This document shows positions 1 through 6,948 of a stretch of DNA of 13,732 bases, in pieces. This DNA comes from Acidobacteriaceae bacterium (GTDB lineage: Bacteria; Acidobacteriota; Terriglobia; Bryobacterales; Bryobacteraceae). How positions within the stretch are numbered: the stretch's first letter is position 1; each line of letters starts with the position of its first letter. The notes beneath the pieces were generated by a model, which had not been told where the DNA came from, made no database searches, and saw nothing but the letters and a program-made list of their open reading frames with translations. Both the position numbers and the translations under genes were made by a program. Where the stretch lies: the NCBI GenBank assembly GCA_019239585.1, contig JAFAZU010000545.1:1-13732 (forward strand), read 5' to 3'.

Positions 1-957
1 GGTGCTGAAATCGTAAAGGGTTCCGAAGGCATTACCAATATATTTATGGGCCAGATAAGCAAGAGCGCGGCCATTCGCTTCACCACCATCCTTGAACTTG
101 TCAGGTTCTATCAAGAGCGTCGTAATGATGCTGGTTGCAATCAAGAAGATGCTCATAATCATTGCTGCTGTAACGAGGAGCTTGCGAGTGTTACGAACAC
201 GGTCGTTCACATCGGCACCCTCGATCAAGGGCATAACAGCAACGCCGGTTTCGAAGCCTGACAGTCCGAGAGCCAATTTGGGAAACAGGACAAGCGAAAT
301 GCCCAGCATCGCCAGGGGATTGCTGTAGTGCGTAGATAGAGAGTTTATCCAATCCGGGAAAACATGCGGGTGTCGGAGAACTTCCCAGAGTCCGACGGCA
401 GTCACGATAGTGTTCAGGCCAAGGTACACGGCAACTAAGATAACGGCTACACCGATGGCCTCCTTGAAACCCTTCAAAAAGATTGCTCCTAGAAGAGCAA
501 TCAATAGCAGAGTAATCCCCATCTGGCTTTTCATCCAGGCAGGAGTGAATGGGTTTTGCACGAAGTGAGCAGCGGCATCAGCGGCCGAAAGGGTAATAGT
601 GATGACGAAATCGGTAGTTGCGAAACCGAGCAGGATGAGGACAAAAGTTTTGCCGCTCCATTGCGGAAATAAGTTCTGTAGCATGGCGATACTTCCCTGT
701 CCGTTCGGACTGGCTTCGGCAACGCGCTGATAAACAGGAAGCGCGCCAAACAAGGTTACGAGGACCAGGATGAGAGTGGCGAGCGGGGAAAGAGCACCAG
801 CCGCTAAGAAAGCAATACCGGGCTGGTAGCCTAAGGTGGAGAAGTAATCAACACCTGTCAGGCACATTACGCGCCACCAGGGATGATGCTTCTCGGGTTC
901 GCCTCTAACACCCTTCGGTAAGCGTAATTCAGCTAACAGCCAGTCAGAAATAGTCAC
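1..957 (-). CDS. APC-family amino acid permease, N-terminal part (runs off the left edge)
   Basis: Integral inner-membrane transporter of the amino acid-polyamine-organocation type, expected to import or exchange amino acids or other small solutes; the substrate cannot be read from the sequence. On the minus strand the frame is open for 319 codons from a GTG at 957 to the window edge, so the C-terminal half is missing. After a hydrophilic start rich in charged residues comes WWRVMCLTGVDYFSTLGYQP, followed by a Gly/Ala/Leu-rich first membrane segment and several more long hydrophobic stretches (for example around LATLILVLVTLFGALPVY and ITLLLIALLGAIFLKGF). GLSGFETGVAVMPLIEG is typical of APC transporters. 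An in-frame TAA lies 3 codons upstream, so GTG is the first possible start. There is no clear Shine-Dalgarno, and an internal ATG at about codon 28 is possible. It is most likely a chromosomal neighbour of the phage module. Confidence 0.82.
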   Translation of the reverse strand, partial: MTISDWLLAELRLPKGVRGEPEKHHPWWRVMCLTGVDYFSTLGYQPGIAFLAAGALSPLATLILVLVTLFGALPVYQRVAEASPNGQGSIAMLQNLFPQWSGKTFVLILLGFATTDFVITITLSAADAAAHFVQNPFTPAWMKSQMGITLLLIALLGAIFLKGFKEAIGVAVILVAVYLGLNTIVTAVGLWEVLRHPHVFPDWINSLSTHYSNPLAMLGISLVLFPKLALGLSGFETGVAVMPLIEGADVNDRVRNTRKLLVTAAMIMSIFLIATSIITTLLIEPDKFKDGGEANGRALAYLAHKYIGNAFGTLYDFST

Positions 958-1029
958 AGATGGTTAAGTCCAGCTTACGGCTGAGTTTTCACGCTATTAG
1001 GATAGTATCAATCTCTGCTGCCCAGTATT

Positions 1030-1209
1030 CTAGACAGAGCTGCGTCCCCGAACAAAGTGCAGAATGAGAAAAATCACTGCAATAACCAGCAGAAGATGTA
1101 TGAGCCCACCCGCAACATGGAACGCGGTCCATCCGAGCAGCCACATAATCAAAAGGACGAAGAAGATGACGAGAAACAGTGAATTACGTAACATGCTGGT
1201 TTGAGACAT
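1030..1209 (-). CDS. Small membrane protein, lmo0937/DUF5670 type
   Basis: A 59-residue protein beginning MSQTSMLRNSLFLVIFFVLL. Two hydrophobic helices (about residues 10-27 and 37-52) flank a short Gly/His linker (WTAFHVAGGLIH), and it ends in a basic tail (HFVRGRSSV). This matches the usual layout of the lmo0937 (DUF5670) family: LLGW-type first helix, GG.IH.LLVIA core and Arg/Lys end. Members are widespread in soil bacteria; their function is unknown, although some are linked to envelope or stress responses. The start is ATG at 1209, preceded by AAGG eight bases upstream on the minus strand. It lies between the permease and prmA, with 72 nt to the permease start and 52 nt from the end of prmA. 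All three genes point the same way and could be co-transcribed. Confidence 0.75.
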   Translation of the reverse strand: MSQTSMLRNSLFLVIFFVLLIMWLLGWTAFHVAGGLIHLLLVIAVIFLILHFVRGRSSV

Positions 1210-1261
1210 TTACAAGGCTCAATGTTACATGCCAACTGTGACAATTTACAGGTCCAGTAAG

Positions 1262-2089
1262 TCACCACCATTGTGCGGGGAAAGGCTGCAAGATCCTCAG
1301 CGGCGGATGTTGGTTCCGGTCGATGTTCTGCGGGTGACAGAGCCAGCAAAGCCAGTCGTTTAGCTGGAGCACTTGCTCGGGGTGGATGCGGGCTGGGATA
1401 CGGTCACTGGTGAATCCAGCCAATATCAGCAAGCTCCCTGGCTTGGCAACACGGTAGAGCTCATCGGTTAACAGGTCAATGACGCTGGCACCGATGTTGA
1501 TCATGATTACATCCGCAATAGAAGGAGTAAGCGCGTCGATGCTGCCTGCGAAAAAGTACGAGTTGGGCGAGTGTTTTCGGGCGGAGTGAAACACTCCTAG
1601 GTGCGTATCGCAGGCAAAAACTTGAGATGCGCCGAGTTCTTGCGCCACTGCTGACAAAATTCCGGAGCCACATCCAACATCCAGAACGATTGAGTTCGCC
1701 GGTAAGTGATCTTCTAATGCCTGGATCACAAGCTGTGTGCTTTCATGGCTTCCGCTTCCAAAGGCATCGGCGGCGTCGATTACTAAGCGTGTGCGACCCG
1801 GAGGCGTCGGATCGTTTATTCGGGAAGACACGATGAAAAAGCGCTGACCAGCGTAGATCGGGTCTCGATGAGAGGGCAGGTCAAGCGTCCTTGCCAGATC
1901 GGCTTTAGCGTTCACTTCGAGTACCGGGTAACTTAGCTGGCTTGCTATTTGCGCCAGTTGGGAGTCACTTTCGAAAAATGCTTGTACGGTACCTGAATTT
2001 TCGATGATGCCCATTGTGCCATGCTCCCAAAGCTCCGTGATGAGAGCTTCTCGAGTGTTGGTCTCAGATTGAATCAGGATTGATGGCAA
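1262..2089 (-). CDS. prmA: Ribosomal protein L11 methyltransferase (PrmA-like)
   Basis: Cytoplasmic SAM-dependent methyltransferase expected to methylate ribosomal protein L11. The 275-residue product starts like PrmA, with an N-terminal substrate-recognition domain (EALITELWEHGTMGIIE, residues 14-30). AFGSGSHEST (109-118) corresponds to the family's AFGTGTHPTT element. SAM motif I is VLDVGCGSGI (135-144), D161 in FACDTH is the likely ribose-contacting acid, and INIG (197-200) sits where PrmA has its NI catalytic-loop motif. VAKPGSLLILAGF (214-226) is the usual late strand. Length is slightly below the common 290-300 residues but both ends align, so it looks intact. The start is TTG at 2089; an in-frame TAA two codons upstream leaves nothing earlier. 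It is divergent from the phage portal gene 132 nt away and is most likely the last host gene before the phage module. It could instead be another small-substrate methyltransferase of the PrmA group. Confidence 0.8.
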   Translation of the reverse strand: MPSILIQSETNTREALITELWEHGTMGIIENSGTVQAFFESDSQLAQIASQLSYPVLEVNAKADLARTLDLPSHRDPIYAGQRFFIVSSRINDPTPPGRTRLVIDAADAFGSGSHESTQLVIQALEDHLPANSIVLDVGCGSGILSAVAQELGASQVFACDTHLGVFHSARKHSPNSYFFAGSIDALTPSIADVIMINIGASVIDLLTDELYRVAKPGSLLILAGFTSDRIPARIHPEQVLQLNDWLCWLCHPQNIDRNQHPPLRILQPFPAQWW

Positions 2090-2221
2090 GTTTTAGTGTA
2101 GCGATTTGAACTAAATAGACTGATCACAGGAGGCAGAAAAGTTTTATTTTGTTTGTAATCAATTAGCTGAGCGGAATTTCGAAGCGCGGGCAGTTAGGGC
2201 GGCCATTAGGCTCATGAGCGG
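2090..2221. other. Divergent intergenic junction between host prmA and phage portal gene
   Basis: A non-coding 132-nt stretch separating the minus-strand prmA from the plus-strand portal gene. It must hold signals for prmA and may hold a promoter for the phage genes or an attachment site. There is an AT-rich patch (about 2138-2165) with TGTAAT at 2154-2159 resembling a -10 box, but no fitting -35 element. GGAGG at 2129-2133 is too far from any start to act as a ribosome site for the portal. No tRNA, integrase site or long repeat is visible. This is where chromosome and phage module appear to meet. Confidence 0.5.
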
Positions 2222-3631
2222 ATGAGGGCTGATTCAGAGCAGCGCTGCATGATTGACATAGACCGAGAACACCCAGATTATAAGAAGCAGCAACACACGC
2301 TTCGAACATACCGCGATCTATATGCGGGCGGCTTACAGTTTCAGCACCGGGCAGCTGAGTATCTGCTCAGGCGGCAGAAGGAGCCGCTCGATGTATATAG
2401 TGAGCGCCTGCAACGTGCGTTCTACCAGAACTACGTCGGATCGATTATTGATTGGTATGCATCGACGCTGTTCCGCCGCGAACCTTCCATTCACTTTCAG
2501 GGCGCTTTGGACGGCAGCCATAAATTTTTCCCGGCTTTTATAGAGGATTGTGATCGTAAAGGAACCAGGCTCACCACCTTTTTCAGGCACTGTTTAATCG
2601 ACGCTCTGATTGCAGGCCGAACGCATATCCTGATTGATTTTCCGCGTGTAGCGACGACTCCCACGAACCGAGCCGAAGAAGACGCAGTGGGGTTGTCACG
2701 AGCTTACCTTCTTCATTATCAAGCTGAAAGCCTGATTAATTGGAGCGTTGACGAGAACGGTGAATATGAGTGGATTGTTCTGCGGCAGAAAGTACGACGC
2801 CAGCCGAGTGTAGACTCGGCGGAAATCATTGAGGAGACCTACTGGCGTTATTATGATCGCTCAGAGTTCCAGGTCTACCGACGATTAGAGCGCCAAGGCA
2901 GCGAGTCCGTTGTTTCATTGATTGATGCGGGACCTCATGCTTATAGCCGTGAAAATCGGGTTCCTCTGGTGACTATGCAAGTTACTGATGGGCTATGGCT
3001 GGCTAATAAGGCGGCACATCTTCAGTTAGAGCATTTTAATAAGTCAAATGCGTTGGCTTGGGCGATCACCATGGGGCTATTTGCGATGCCGGTGATTTAC
3101 TCCGATCGCGAATGGAACCAGATTGTTGGCGAAAGCTATTATATTCAGCTCGGGCCAGGGGACAAGTTTGGTTGGACTGAGCCGGACGGGAAAGTTTATC
3201 AGATTGCTGCAAAAAACCTTGAATCGCTAAAAGAAGAGATTTACCGAGTTTGTTATCTTTCACAGGCATCTGGGGAGATGGTGAGTGGTCATGCGCAGTC
3301 GGCTCTGAGCAAGCAGATGGACTTCGCTATTACTCAAGAAGTTTTGCGTGCTTACAGCTCCACAGTCAAAGATTGCATTCGGAAGGTACTAACAGGAATT
3401 TGCAAGGCGCGTCAAGATGACATGAGCGTTTCTGTAACAGGGCTGGATGAAGTAGATATTGGGGATTTCGGCACTGAGTTGCAGGATGCCAAGAATCTCC
3501 TCCAGTTAGGAATCGAGTCCCCGACGCTCAAGCGCCAAGTTTATCAGCGACTGGCAACGAAGTATCTGAACGACGCCAACCAAGAAATCAAAGATCAAAT
3601 CACACAAGAAATTAATGTGCAGTTTGCTTAA
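2222..3631 (+). CDS. Phage portal protein
   Basis: The portal forms the dodecameric ring at one capsid vertex through which DNA is packaged and ejected, and which nucleates head assembly. The product is 469 residues, within the normal portal range. Its N-terminal helix region contains HPDYKKQQHTLRTYRDLYAG and YLLRRQKEPLDVYSERLQRA, followed by YVGSIIDWYASTLFRREPSI. That is the signature order of portals of the DUF4055 kind: a HP.Y...... R...G core, Y..R..RA.Y, then a VD...G..FR..P-like segment. The C-terminal third (ASGEMVSGHAQSALSKQMDF) fits the long portal helix region. The first start after an in-frame TAG is ATG 2222; a second ATG at 2249 (MIDIDREHPD) is also plausible, and neither has a good ribosome site. 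It is the first gene of the phage run, with the scaffold 15 nt downstream. No terminase precedes it. Assigned from pattern and position. Confidence 0.8.
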   Translation: MRADSEQRCMIDIDREHPDYKKQQHTLRTYRDLYAGGLQFQHRAAEYLLRRQKEPLDVYSERLQRAFYQNYVGSIIDWYASTLFRREPSIHFQGALDGSHKFFPAFIEDCDRKGTRLTTFFRHCLIDALIAGRTHILIDFPRVATTPTNRAEEDAVGLSRAYLLHYQAESLINWSVDENGEYEWIVLRQKVRRQPSVDSAEIIEETYWRYYDRSEFQVYRRLERQGSESVVSLIDAGPHAYSRENRVPLVTMQVTDGLWLANKAAHLQLEHFNKSNALAWAITMGLFAMPVIYSDREWNQIVGESYYIQLGPGDKFGWTEPDGKVYQIAAKNLESLKEEIYRVCYLSQASGEMVSGHAQSALSKQMDFAITQEVLRAYSSTVKDCIRKVLTGICKARQDDMSVSVTGLDEVDIGDFGTELQDAKNLLQLGIESPTLKRQVYQRLATKYLNDANQEIKDQITQEINVQFA

Positions 3632-3638
3632 GAGGAGG
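3632..3638 (+). promoter_or_regulatory. Ribosome binding site for the scaffold gene (GTG start)
   Basis: GAGGAGG directly follows the portal stop codon and lies about 8 nt before GTG 3647. It supports that GTG as the start of the scaffold gene rather than a later ATG. Confidence 0.7.
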
Positions 3639-3646
3639 AAAACTGA

Positions 3647-4228
3647 GTGTCACATGAAGAGCCCATTGAAGGCCAGGCATCTACCAGTGTTGATGTAAAG
3701 GAAATCGTAAAGCAGGCTATTAGTGAATTTGTACGCGGCGAACAGCAAAAGGCCGAGCCTGCCTACAAAGCCGAGCTGCAGGATGAACGCAAGCGGCGAG
3801 AGTCTTTAGAATTGAGGCTCAATCAGCTCGTTGAGGAGAATCGAAAGGCGCGGGCGCTGGCGGAAGAGGCTGACCGGAGTTCACAGATTCGATCTGAGCT
3901 GCAGCGACTCGGAGTAGCGAAGATTGACCTTGCGTTCCGTGCCGTGAAGGACGACGTGGTTCGGGGCGAAGATGGCCGCTTAGCAGGCCGTGGCATGGAG
4001 AATAAGTCGCTGCAGGATTATCTTGCCAGCTTTGTGCAGGAGAATCCTGAGCTTCTACCGGCACGGATTGCCGGCGGAAGCGGAGCGCAAGTGGCCTCGA
4101 AGAACACTACGCCAACGCCAGCGCCGATCAATCTCAACGCAATCAAACCTGGGATGAACAAAGACGAACTTGACCAGATAAGAAAAGAAATCTCACGGTT
4201 GGCTTCACAATCCGTGTATGGCTCATAG
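3647..4228 (+). CDS. Head scaffolding protein
   Basis: Likely internal scaffold that guides coat assembly and leaves the procapsid. The 193-residue product is strongly charged and helical. A coiled-coil-like segment at about residues 20-90 is rich in Glu, Lys, Arg and Gln (KAELQDERKRRESLELRLNQ). It is followed by a small folded part with LQDYLASFVQENPELLPARI, a low-complexity Pro/Thr/Asn linker (TTPTPAPINLNAIKPG), and a short C-terminal helix DELDQIRKEISR that could contact coat. No Ser-His-Asp or Ser-Lys protease motif is visible, so a maturation protease is unlikely. This fits a P22-like coat, which assembles with a scaffold and without cleavage. It lies between portal and coat, the usual scaffold position. 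Starts at GTG with a strong ribosome site. Confidence 0.75.
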   Translation: MSHEEPIEGQASTSVDVKEIVKQAISEFVRGEQQKAEPAYKAELQDERKRRESLELRLNQLVEENRKARALAEEADRSSQIRSELQRLGVAKIDLAFRAVKDDVVRGEDGRLAGRGMENKSLQDYLASFVQENPELLPARIAGGSGAQVASKNTTPTPAPINLNAIKPGMNKDELDQIRKEISRLASQSVYGS

Positions 4229-4240
4229 TAGCCAACTGCG

Positions 4241-4271
4241 TTGCTTGCAAAGTTTGTTAATCAACAAGCAA
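4241..4271 (+). promoter_or_regulatory. Inverted repeat in the major capsid gene leader
   Basis: The 122-nt gap before the capsid gene holds TTGCTTG (4241-4247) and its complement CAAGCAA (4265-4271). A second, overlapping hairpin TTGTT-AATC-AACAA (4254-4267) cannot form at the same time. No T-run follows, so it is not a good intrinsic terminator. An operator, RNA processing site or leader structure is possible. The capsid gene itself has AGGAG at 4342-4346, four bases before its ATG. Confidence 0.4.
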
Positions 4272-4350
4272 TACTTATCTAGTTAATAAGAAACATAAGG
4301 GGAGAAGGCGGCAGAATATAAGTCTGTCGCACGAATGAATTAGGAGAACT

Positions 4351-5256
4351 ATGTCAATTATCACTTCCGCCAATCTGGCGAATGCAATTGTAAAGCTCGT
4401 TGCTGCCGATGCTTTACCAGCTCTAATGGGCAATCTCGTCATGGGCAATTTAGTAAACCGTGATTACGAGCCGGTGCTCGCGAATACCGGTGACACAGTC
4501 AACGTGCCGATTCCGCCAGTTCTGGTTGCTAACAATATCGCTGAAGGCGGCACGGTTACGCCTCAGAATCCGAACCTGGGAAATGCTCAGATTGTTCTAA
4601 ACACGCACGCTGAGGCAACCTTTCAGATTCCGGACGTTACCAAGGCGCTGGCCTTTCCGGAACTGCTGAAAGCTTACATGCAGCCAGCAGTCATCGCCAT
4701 TGCTGAGAGAGTCGAGCGGGATCTGCTCAATCTTTATCCGCAGTTTAATGCGGCTGTGGGCTCAGCCGGTACACCGATTACGGAGAGCACAATCGACGCG
4801 GCTGAAACCGCGCTGTTTGCAGCGAAAGTTCCTGCTACAGCCCCGAAATACCTGGTTGTGGATTCCAATGCTTACTCACAAATTCGCCAAATTCCGCGCT
4901 TTAGCGAGTATTACTCGTCCGGTGATGCCGGCCTGAAAGCATTGGTTGAAGGCAACGTCGGCAAGATGAAGGACTTCTTTATTTTCCGCTCACAATTTGT
5001 CACCGCCACGGGCGCTTCCACGGTAAATACACACAATCTTGCGTTCACACGCGATGCAATCGGACTGGTTGTGCGCCGACTACCCCAACCTTTACCGGGC
5101 ACGGGCGCTGTTGCTGAATACGCCGAGATGGGCAACTTTGGCATTCGAGTGGTGATGAGCTATCAACCGAACACTTTGTCACAGCAGTTTACTGTCGACA
5201 TCCTTTACGGTTGCGGTGTTCTCCGGAACAACTTTGCCGTGCAAGTCAACAGCTAA
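4351..5256 (+). CDS. Major capsid (coat) protein, P22-like HK97 fold
   Basis: Forms the icosahedral shell. The 301-residue product carries the start typical of P22-like coats: GNLVNRDYEPVLANTGDTVN (about residues 31-50), in which a NLV..VNRDYE element is followed by GDTV and a beta-strand of small and hydrophobic residues. Next comes the sequence ATFQIPDVTKAL, a helix (AVIAIAERVERDLLNLY, the likely spine helix), then AAETALFAAKVPATAPKYLVV, a stretch typical of the P-domain region. It ends with MSYQPNTLSQQFTVDILYGC, matching the strand-rich end of this family. It has a strong ribosome site, a long leader and a downstream terminator, in keeping with high expression. Family members usually need a scaffold, which is the preceding gene. 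The P22-like subtype is by recall and is less certain than the capsid call itself. Confidence 0.85.
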   Translation: MSIITSANLANAIVKLVAADALPALMGNLVMGNLVNRDYEPVLANTGDTVNVPIPPVLVANNIAEGGTVTPQNPNLGNAQIVLNTHAEATFQIPDVTKALAFPELLKAYMQPAVIAIAERVERDLLNLYPQFNAAVGSAGTPITESTIDAAETALFAAKVPATAPKYLVVDSNAYSQIRQIPRFSEYYSSGDAGLKALVEGNVGKMKDFFIFRSQFVTATGASTVNTHNLAFTRDAIGLVVRRLPQPLPGTGAVAEYAEMGNFGIRVVMSYQPNTLSQQFTVDILYGCGVLRNNFAVQVNS

Positions 5257-5280
5257 TAATCATTAGTCAATATCAGTGAC

Positions 5281-5309
5281 TGGGGGCTGCTTCGCAGCTC
5301 CCATTTTTT
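5281..5309 (+). terminator. Intrinsic terminator after the capsid gene
   Basis: A 10-bp stem (TGGGGGCTGC at 5281-5290, GCAGCTCCCA at 5294-5303, one G-T wobble) with a TTC loop is followed by six Ts (5304-5309). This is a textbook rho-independent terminator 24 nt after the capsid stop codon. It would cut down read-through into the tail genes and so raise the capsid-to-tail mRNA ratio. The ribosome site of the next gene begins just after the T-run. Confidence 0.85.
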
Positions 5310-5321
5310 AGGAGATATCCA

Positions 5322-5651
5322 GTGGACGTAAAACAATACTATCGAAAGCTGCGAGAGATTGAGGATAGCTTAACGGAGCCTTACCTGGTAATTGTCAGCC
5401 TCGAGACGTCAGATGGCGGCAAAGCCGGTTGTATGTGTGAAGTGCCGCGCACAGTGGCCGCAAGAATGATTCTCGAGCGGAGAGCAAACCTTGCCAGCGT
5501 TGAGCAGAAGGAGCTCTTCTTTCAACAACAAGAAGCTGCAAGGAAAGCGGCGGAAAAGGCAGAATTAGCGCGTCGCGTACAGGTAGCCATTCTTGCGGAC
5601 CCTGATTTACAGGCTACAGCGGCCAGAACGATCAGCAAAAAGCAGGTGTAG
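5322..5651 (+). CDS. Small phage protein of unknown function
   Basis: I do not recognise this 109-residue product. The N-terminal half looks compact, with alternating strands (EPYLVIVSLETSDGGKAGCM, then CEVPRTVAARMILERRANLA). The second half is a long charged Ala/Glu/Gln/Arg helix (about residues 55-85). It ends in a Lys-containing tail. The GTG start at 5322 has AGGAG at 5310-5314, directly after the capsid terminator T-run. It sits between capsid and head-tail connector, where decoration, head-stabilising or small head-closure proteins are often found, but sequence alone does not decide. The stop is five bases before the next ATG, so it is co-transcribed with the connector gene. Confidence 0.6.
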   Translation: MDVKQYYRKLREIEDSLTEPYLVIVSLETSDGGKAGCMCEVPRTVAARMILERRANLASVEQKELFFQQQEAARKAAEKAELARRVQVAILADPDLQATAARTISKKQV

Positions 5652-5656
5652 ATCCT

Positions 5657-6436
5657 ATGGCGCTATTCACCGATTCAGACGTTGTCACGCTGGATGACCT
5701 TTTACCCTTCGAAGGGTCACTCGTACAGGTATCGTCGACTCACGGCATTGATGTTCAAGCAAAAATAAAGCTTGCAACTGATGAGATCGGTGACAGGCTG
5801 ATGCTCAATCTCCTGCGAGCAGGGCTATCAGATCCGCAGTGGCTCAACCGAGCAAAGATCGGTTTGTCGACGGTTGTTGTAACCCCCCTGTTGTTTCGTT
5901 GGTTATGTTTTGATTCGCTGGCCCGCGTTTATGCAGAGGCGTATAACGTTCAACTTAATACCCGTTTTCAGGCGAAGTGGAACGAATATCAACAGCAATC
6001 CGATGCAGCTAGCGAACTATGTCTAACCAGCGGCATTGGAGTAGTGCTCAATCCTTTACCAAGGCCGGCAATTCCGACGATTTCCTCTGGAGCTGGTTCG
6101 TTCCAGGCAACGTCGATCTTTGCTCAAGTCACGTGGGTGGACCGGCTCGGTAATGAGAGCGCGCCTAGTCCAATCAACGGAATGATTCTCAATGGTTCTG
6201 CGAGTGTACAGGTGAGCATGGCTGGAACCAGCAGTCAAGCGCCAATCGCCGCCGTAGGATGGAATGTTTACGTCAGTACATCACAGGGAGGCTTAGCGCT
6301 TCAGAATAGCTCTCCGGTCGCAATTGGCTCTCCCTGGCAGATGCCAAATAGCAGCCTTATTGCTGGGGTGAGCCCAAGCAACGGGCAGATACCGGACGTT
6401 ACGGTCGCCTGTATCCGGCGATGGCAAAGGGGTTGA
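5657..6436 (+). CDS. Head-tail connector protein with C-terminal Ig/Fn3-like domain
   Basis: The N-terminal part (about residues 1-135) is helical, with KIKLATDEIGDRLMLNLLRA, then FRWLCFDSLARVYAEAYNVQ and RFQAKWNEYQQQSDAASELC. This resembles the four-helix head-tail adaptors (gp6/gp15 type) that bind under the portal. After a Pro-rich hinge (PLPRPAIP, 133-140) comes a beta-rich segment (about 141-248) with QVTWVDRLGNESAPSPI and AAVGWNVYVSTSQGG. This looks like an Ig- or fibronectin III-type fold, and a related GWNVY/SFNVY segment occurs in the tail hub at the end of the window. Such an added domain is not part of a minimal adaptor and might be exposed at the neck. Starts at ATG 5657 with only a weak ribosome site and overlaps the alternative upstream start of the next gene. 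Position after capsid supports the call. Confidence 0.65.
   Translation: MALFTDSDVVTLDDLLPFEGSLVQVSSTHGIDVQAKIKLATDEIGDRLMLNLLRAGLSDPQWLNRAKIGLSTVVVTPLLFRWLCFDSLARVYAEAYNVQLNTRFQAKWNEYQQQSDAASELCLTSGIGVVLNPLPRPAIPTISSGAGSFQATSIFAQVTWVDRLGNESAPSPINGMILNGSASVQVSMAGTSSQAPIAAVGWNVYVSTSQGGLALQNSSPVAIGSPWQMPNSSLIAGVSPSNGQIPDVTVACIRRWQRG
6426..6432 (+). promoter_or_regulatory. Ribosome binding site choosing the tail terminator start
   Basis: AAAGGGG lies inside the end of the connector gene, 9 nt before ATG 6442. This favours ATG 6442 over the in-frame ATG 6421, which lacks such a site. Confidence 0.55.
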
Positions 6437-6441
6437 ATACC

Positions 6442-6939
6442 ATGGCCCCTTTAACGATACTCGCGGTTCAGAAAGTGTCGGACCTGCTAACTAGCGGGTC
6501 AGCGTTGCAGCAGGAGATCACTGCGCTCAACAATGCCTGCAATATAAATGTGCCTACGATCGAGGCAGCACAAATTATACTTAGCTCCGCTTCGCAGGAT
6601 ATGGATGATCGGGATATGCAGTTAAGCTATCCGCGAGTTTGCCTTTACAGCGCAGGAATGAAGAACACCCAGGCGGAAAAGTTCAGATCGCTGTCCGGCT
6701 GGTTAGCGGCCGTTGCCGATCTATGGACGAGCGGAAATCTCATTGGTGATATTGATCAATGGACTCATTTCTACGTCGAAGCGCTCACTAATGTTTTACG
6801 GAAGAACATAGGCGACTGGGGAGACGGGGTTTTCTTTCCAGGCGTTTATGAGGTTCAATTTCAACCACCCAAAATAGGCGGTCTGGGGTTTGTGCAAATG
6901 GCGCGAATCACTTTTCATCTGAATATCAGCCAGAGTTAG
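6442..6939 (+). CDS. Tail terminator/completion-like protein
   Basis: A 165-residue product placed between connector and tail tube, where the tail terminator protein that caps the tube and joins it to the head is encoded. The order of features fits that family: an N-terminal helix (ILAVQKVSDLLTSGSALQQE), a strand region with a YPRVCLYSAG turn (around residues 71-80), a helix (FRSLSGWLAAVADLWTS), and a final strand pair (YEVQFQPPKIGGLGFVQMAR then ITFHLNIS). No single residue motif proves it. ATG 6442 is preferred on its ribosome site; ATG 6421 would add MAKGLNT and overlap the upstream gene by 16 nt. The stop is 9 nt before the tube gene. Confidence 0.55.
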   Translation: MAPLTILAVQKVSDLLTSGSALQQEITALNNACNINVPTIEAAQIILSSASQDMDDRDMQLSYPRVCLYSAGMKNTQAEKFRSLSGWLAAVADLWTSGNLIGDIDQWTHFYVEALTNVLRKNIGDWGDGVFFPGVYEVQFQPPKIGGLGFVQMARITFHLNISQS

Positions 6940-6948
6940 CTTCCACAA

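Noticed and set aside
46..328. Two short plus-strand reading frames of 71 and 78 codons
   Set aside because: They lie opposite a long, hydrophobic, family-typical permease frame on the minus strand and show low-complexity, Cys/His/Ile-rich sequence typical of antisense shadows.
971..990. Small hairpin CAGC-TTACGG-CTG followed by a few Ts, looking like a terminator
   Set aside because: The stem is four pairs at most and no plus-strand gene ends here; it has no T-run on the minus strand.
2154..2159. TGTAAT as a -10 box for the portal gene
   Set aside because: It matches five of six consensus bases, but there is no matching -35 element at 16-18 nt, so it cannot be called a promoter.
4426..4455. 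Tandem 15-nt repeat in the capsid gene giving MGNLVMGNLV, as a recent duplication
   Set aside because: Related coats carry a segment of the same length before VNRDY, so no residues appear to have been gained; the two copies also differ at synonymous sites.
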